From Galeopsis tetrahit (taxonomy: Eukaryota > Streptophyta > Magnoliopsida > Lamiales > Lamiaceae), in contig OY776125.1 in NCBI GenBank assembly GCA_963675135.1, positions 49,196,513 to 49,260,512 on the forward strand: a stretch of DNA of 64,000 nt. The letters run 5' to 3'. The notes beneath the pieces were generated by a model. The model worked only from the letters and a program-made list of their open reading frames with translations. It was not told where the DNA came from and did no database searches. Numbering within the stretch: position 1 is the first letter of the stretch; each line of letters begins with the position of its first letter. Both the position numbers and the translations under genes were made by a program. This document shows positions 62,824-64,000 of the stretch, in pieces.

Positions 62824-64000
62824 AAATTTGATGTTACTTGTAATGTTGTTCACACTTCCTTGAAAGCATGTTTACTTGGTCAACGGTACTTTGATAGTGG
62901 TTGTTCTAGACATATGACAGGTCGTATTGATTTCTTATCTGATTATGTGACCTTGAATAGTGGTAGTGTTACATATGGTGGAGGTTCTAAAGGAAAGATT
63001 GTTGGTAAAGGAACTTTAAATGTTGAAGGTTTTCCTAAGCTTAAAAATGTATTACATGTTGATGGCTTACTTGCAAATCTGATTAGCATTAGTCAGCTTT
63101 GTGATGATAATTTGCATGTGAAATTTGATAAAGATTCATGTTATGTTCTTAATAAAGATGAAGTTTGTGTCATGACTGGTACTAGGTCAGCTGATAATTG
63201 CTATCTTATTGGAACAAATATGTGTAACTTGTCAAAACATGATGAAAATGTTCTATGGCATCAAAGATTGGGTCATGCAAATTACAGAGCAATGAAAAAG
63301 CTAATCAAAGCAGATGCAGTAAAAGGAATTCCAGAACTTAGGTTTCACAACACCACTGTATGTGGACCATGCCAAAAAGGTAAGCAGGTAAGAATGTCAC
63401 ACAAAATGCTGTCACATTGTACTACACATCGATGCTTTGAATTACTGCACATGGATTTGATGGGTCCTATGGAAACTGAAAGCATTGGAGGAAAGAGGTA
63501 TTCCTTAGTTGTGGTAGATGATTTTTCTAGATATACCTGGGTAGAGTCTTTGAGAGACAAATCTGAAGCATTTGCTGCATTTAAAATTCTTTATAAGAGG
63601 TTCAAAAATGTGTTTAACTTGAAAGTTGGCCGTATTAGAACTGATCATGGTAGGGAATTTGAAAACAGCATGTTTAATGATTTTTGTGATAAAAAGGGTA
63701 TCTTACAAGAATATTCATCTCCTAAAACTCCACAACAAAATGGAATTGTTGAAAGAAAGAATAGAACTTTACAAGAAATGGCTAGAGTTATGCTTACATC
63801 CAAATGTCTTGCTAAGAAATTTTGGGGAGAAGCATTGAATACTGCATGCCATATTATTAATAGGGTTTTTATTCGTTCTGGTACTAATCAAACACCTTAT
63901 GATATTTTGAACAACAGAAAACCTAATGTGAAATATTTTCATGTATTTGGTTGTGTGTGTTATATTTTGAATGATAGGGATCAACTTCATAAGTTTGATT
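62824..64000 (+). CDS. pol: pol of element F, protease and integrase, partial
   Basis: An uninterrupted frame from 62824 to the window edge shows the protease active site YFDSGCSRHMTG (near 62890), GAG-pre-integrase (LWHQRLGHANYRAMKKL), an integrase zinc site (CGPCQKGKQ), catalytic Asp in MDLMGPM and RTDHGREF, and catalytic Glu in NGIVERKNRT, then FHVFGCVCYILND. No damage is visible. Reverse transcriptase should follow outside the window. The gag knuckle upstream is in another frame. Confidence 0.9.

Larger units (their letters stand above)
60914..64000 (+). mobile_element. Ty1/copia element F, 5' part, runs off the window
   Basis: An 861 bp 5' LTR (60914-61774) is followed by an initiator-Met primer site, a shortened gag remnant and an open pol reading to the window edge. 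It differs clearly in sequence from A-D. It sits at the gag-pol junction of element C, so it most likely inserted there. Confidence 0.85.

Overview
This window is plant nuclear DNA, almost certainly from a eudicot. It is a nested transposon island with very little host sequence left. Evidence for a plant: Ty1/copia Sirevirus-type elements with initiator-Met tRNA primer sites, CACTA (En/Spm) elements with TNP2 and TNPA genes, Stowaway MITEs, and one broken cytochrome P450 gene. The P450 fragments read like family CYP76 (clan 71), which would fit an asterid such as a mint-family plant; that placement is inference from remembered family features, not a search.

Layout. 17-16818: a poorly known element with ~220 bp inverted ends (here 'G'), holding a duplicated leader and a telo-box-rich minisatellite, and split by a young Sirevirus-type element (A, minus strand, 437-15976, duplicated target CCCTC). 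16888-17217 and 27384-27850: two pieces of one P450 pseudogene on the minus strand, parted by a 10.2 kb CACTA element (17218-27383, duplicated target GAG). That CACTA carries a five-exon TNPA gene with an open frame, a five-exon TNP2 gene with two one-base frameshifts, a small GRF zinc-finger gene on the opposite strand, and arrays of CCGACGGA motifs beside each TATA box. 28124-41669: a Stowaway-like MITE split by a second young Sirevirus-type element (B, plus strand, 28262-41545, duplicated target CACTT) whose gag, pol and third ORF are all open. 42036-42933: an AT-rich non-autonomous DNA element with 8 bp target duplication. 43150-48936: an old copia element (D) split by a gag-only LTR element (43443-47403). 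D is cut at 48937 by a second CACTA (CACTA-2), which holds a complete Stowaway MITE and a decayed TNP2 gene, and is itself interrupted by an A-family LTR fragment (51490-52630), a decayed B-like element (C, minus, 52789-60913), and another copia element (F, plus, 60914 to the window end).

How the parts relate. A, B and C share one plan: LTR, primer site, gag, pol, a long coiled-coil third ORF, polypurine tract, LTR. Their gag-pol junctions carry a shared splice-acceptor-like sequence. A and B have almost identical LTR pairs (about 0.28% and 0.22% divergence by eye), so both inserted recently, while C, D, both TNP2 genes and the P450 are decayed. Points most worth a second look: the promoter-linked motif arrays and divergent GRF gene in the CACTA, paired QTD motifs in the third ORF of B, heat-shock-element-like sequence in the LTR of F, and a short motif shared in inverted orientation between the LTR and coding DNA of A. 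All splice sites and ages are read by eye.
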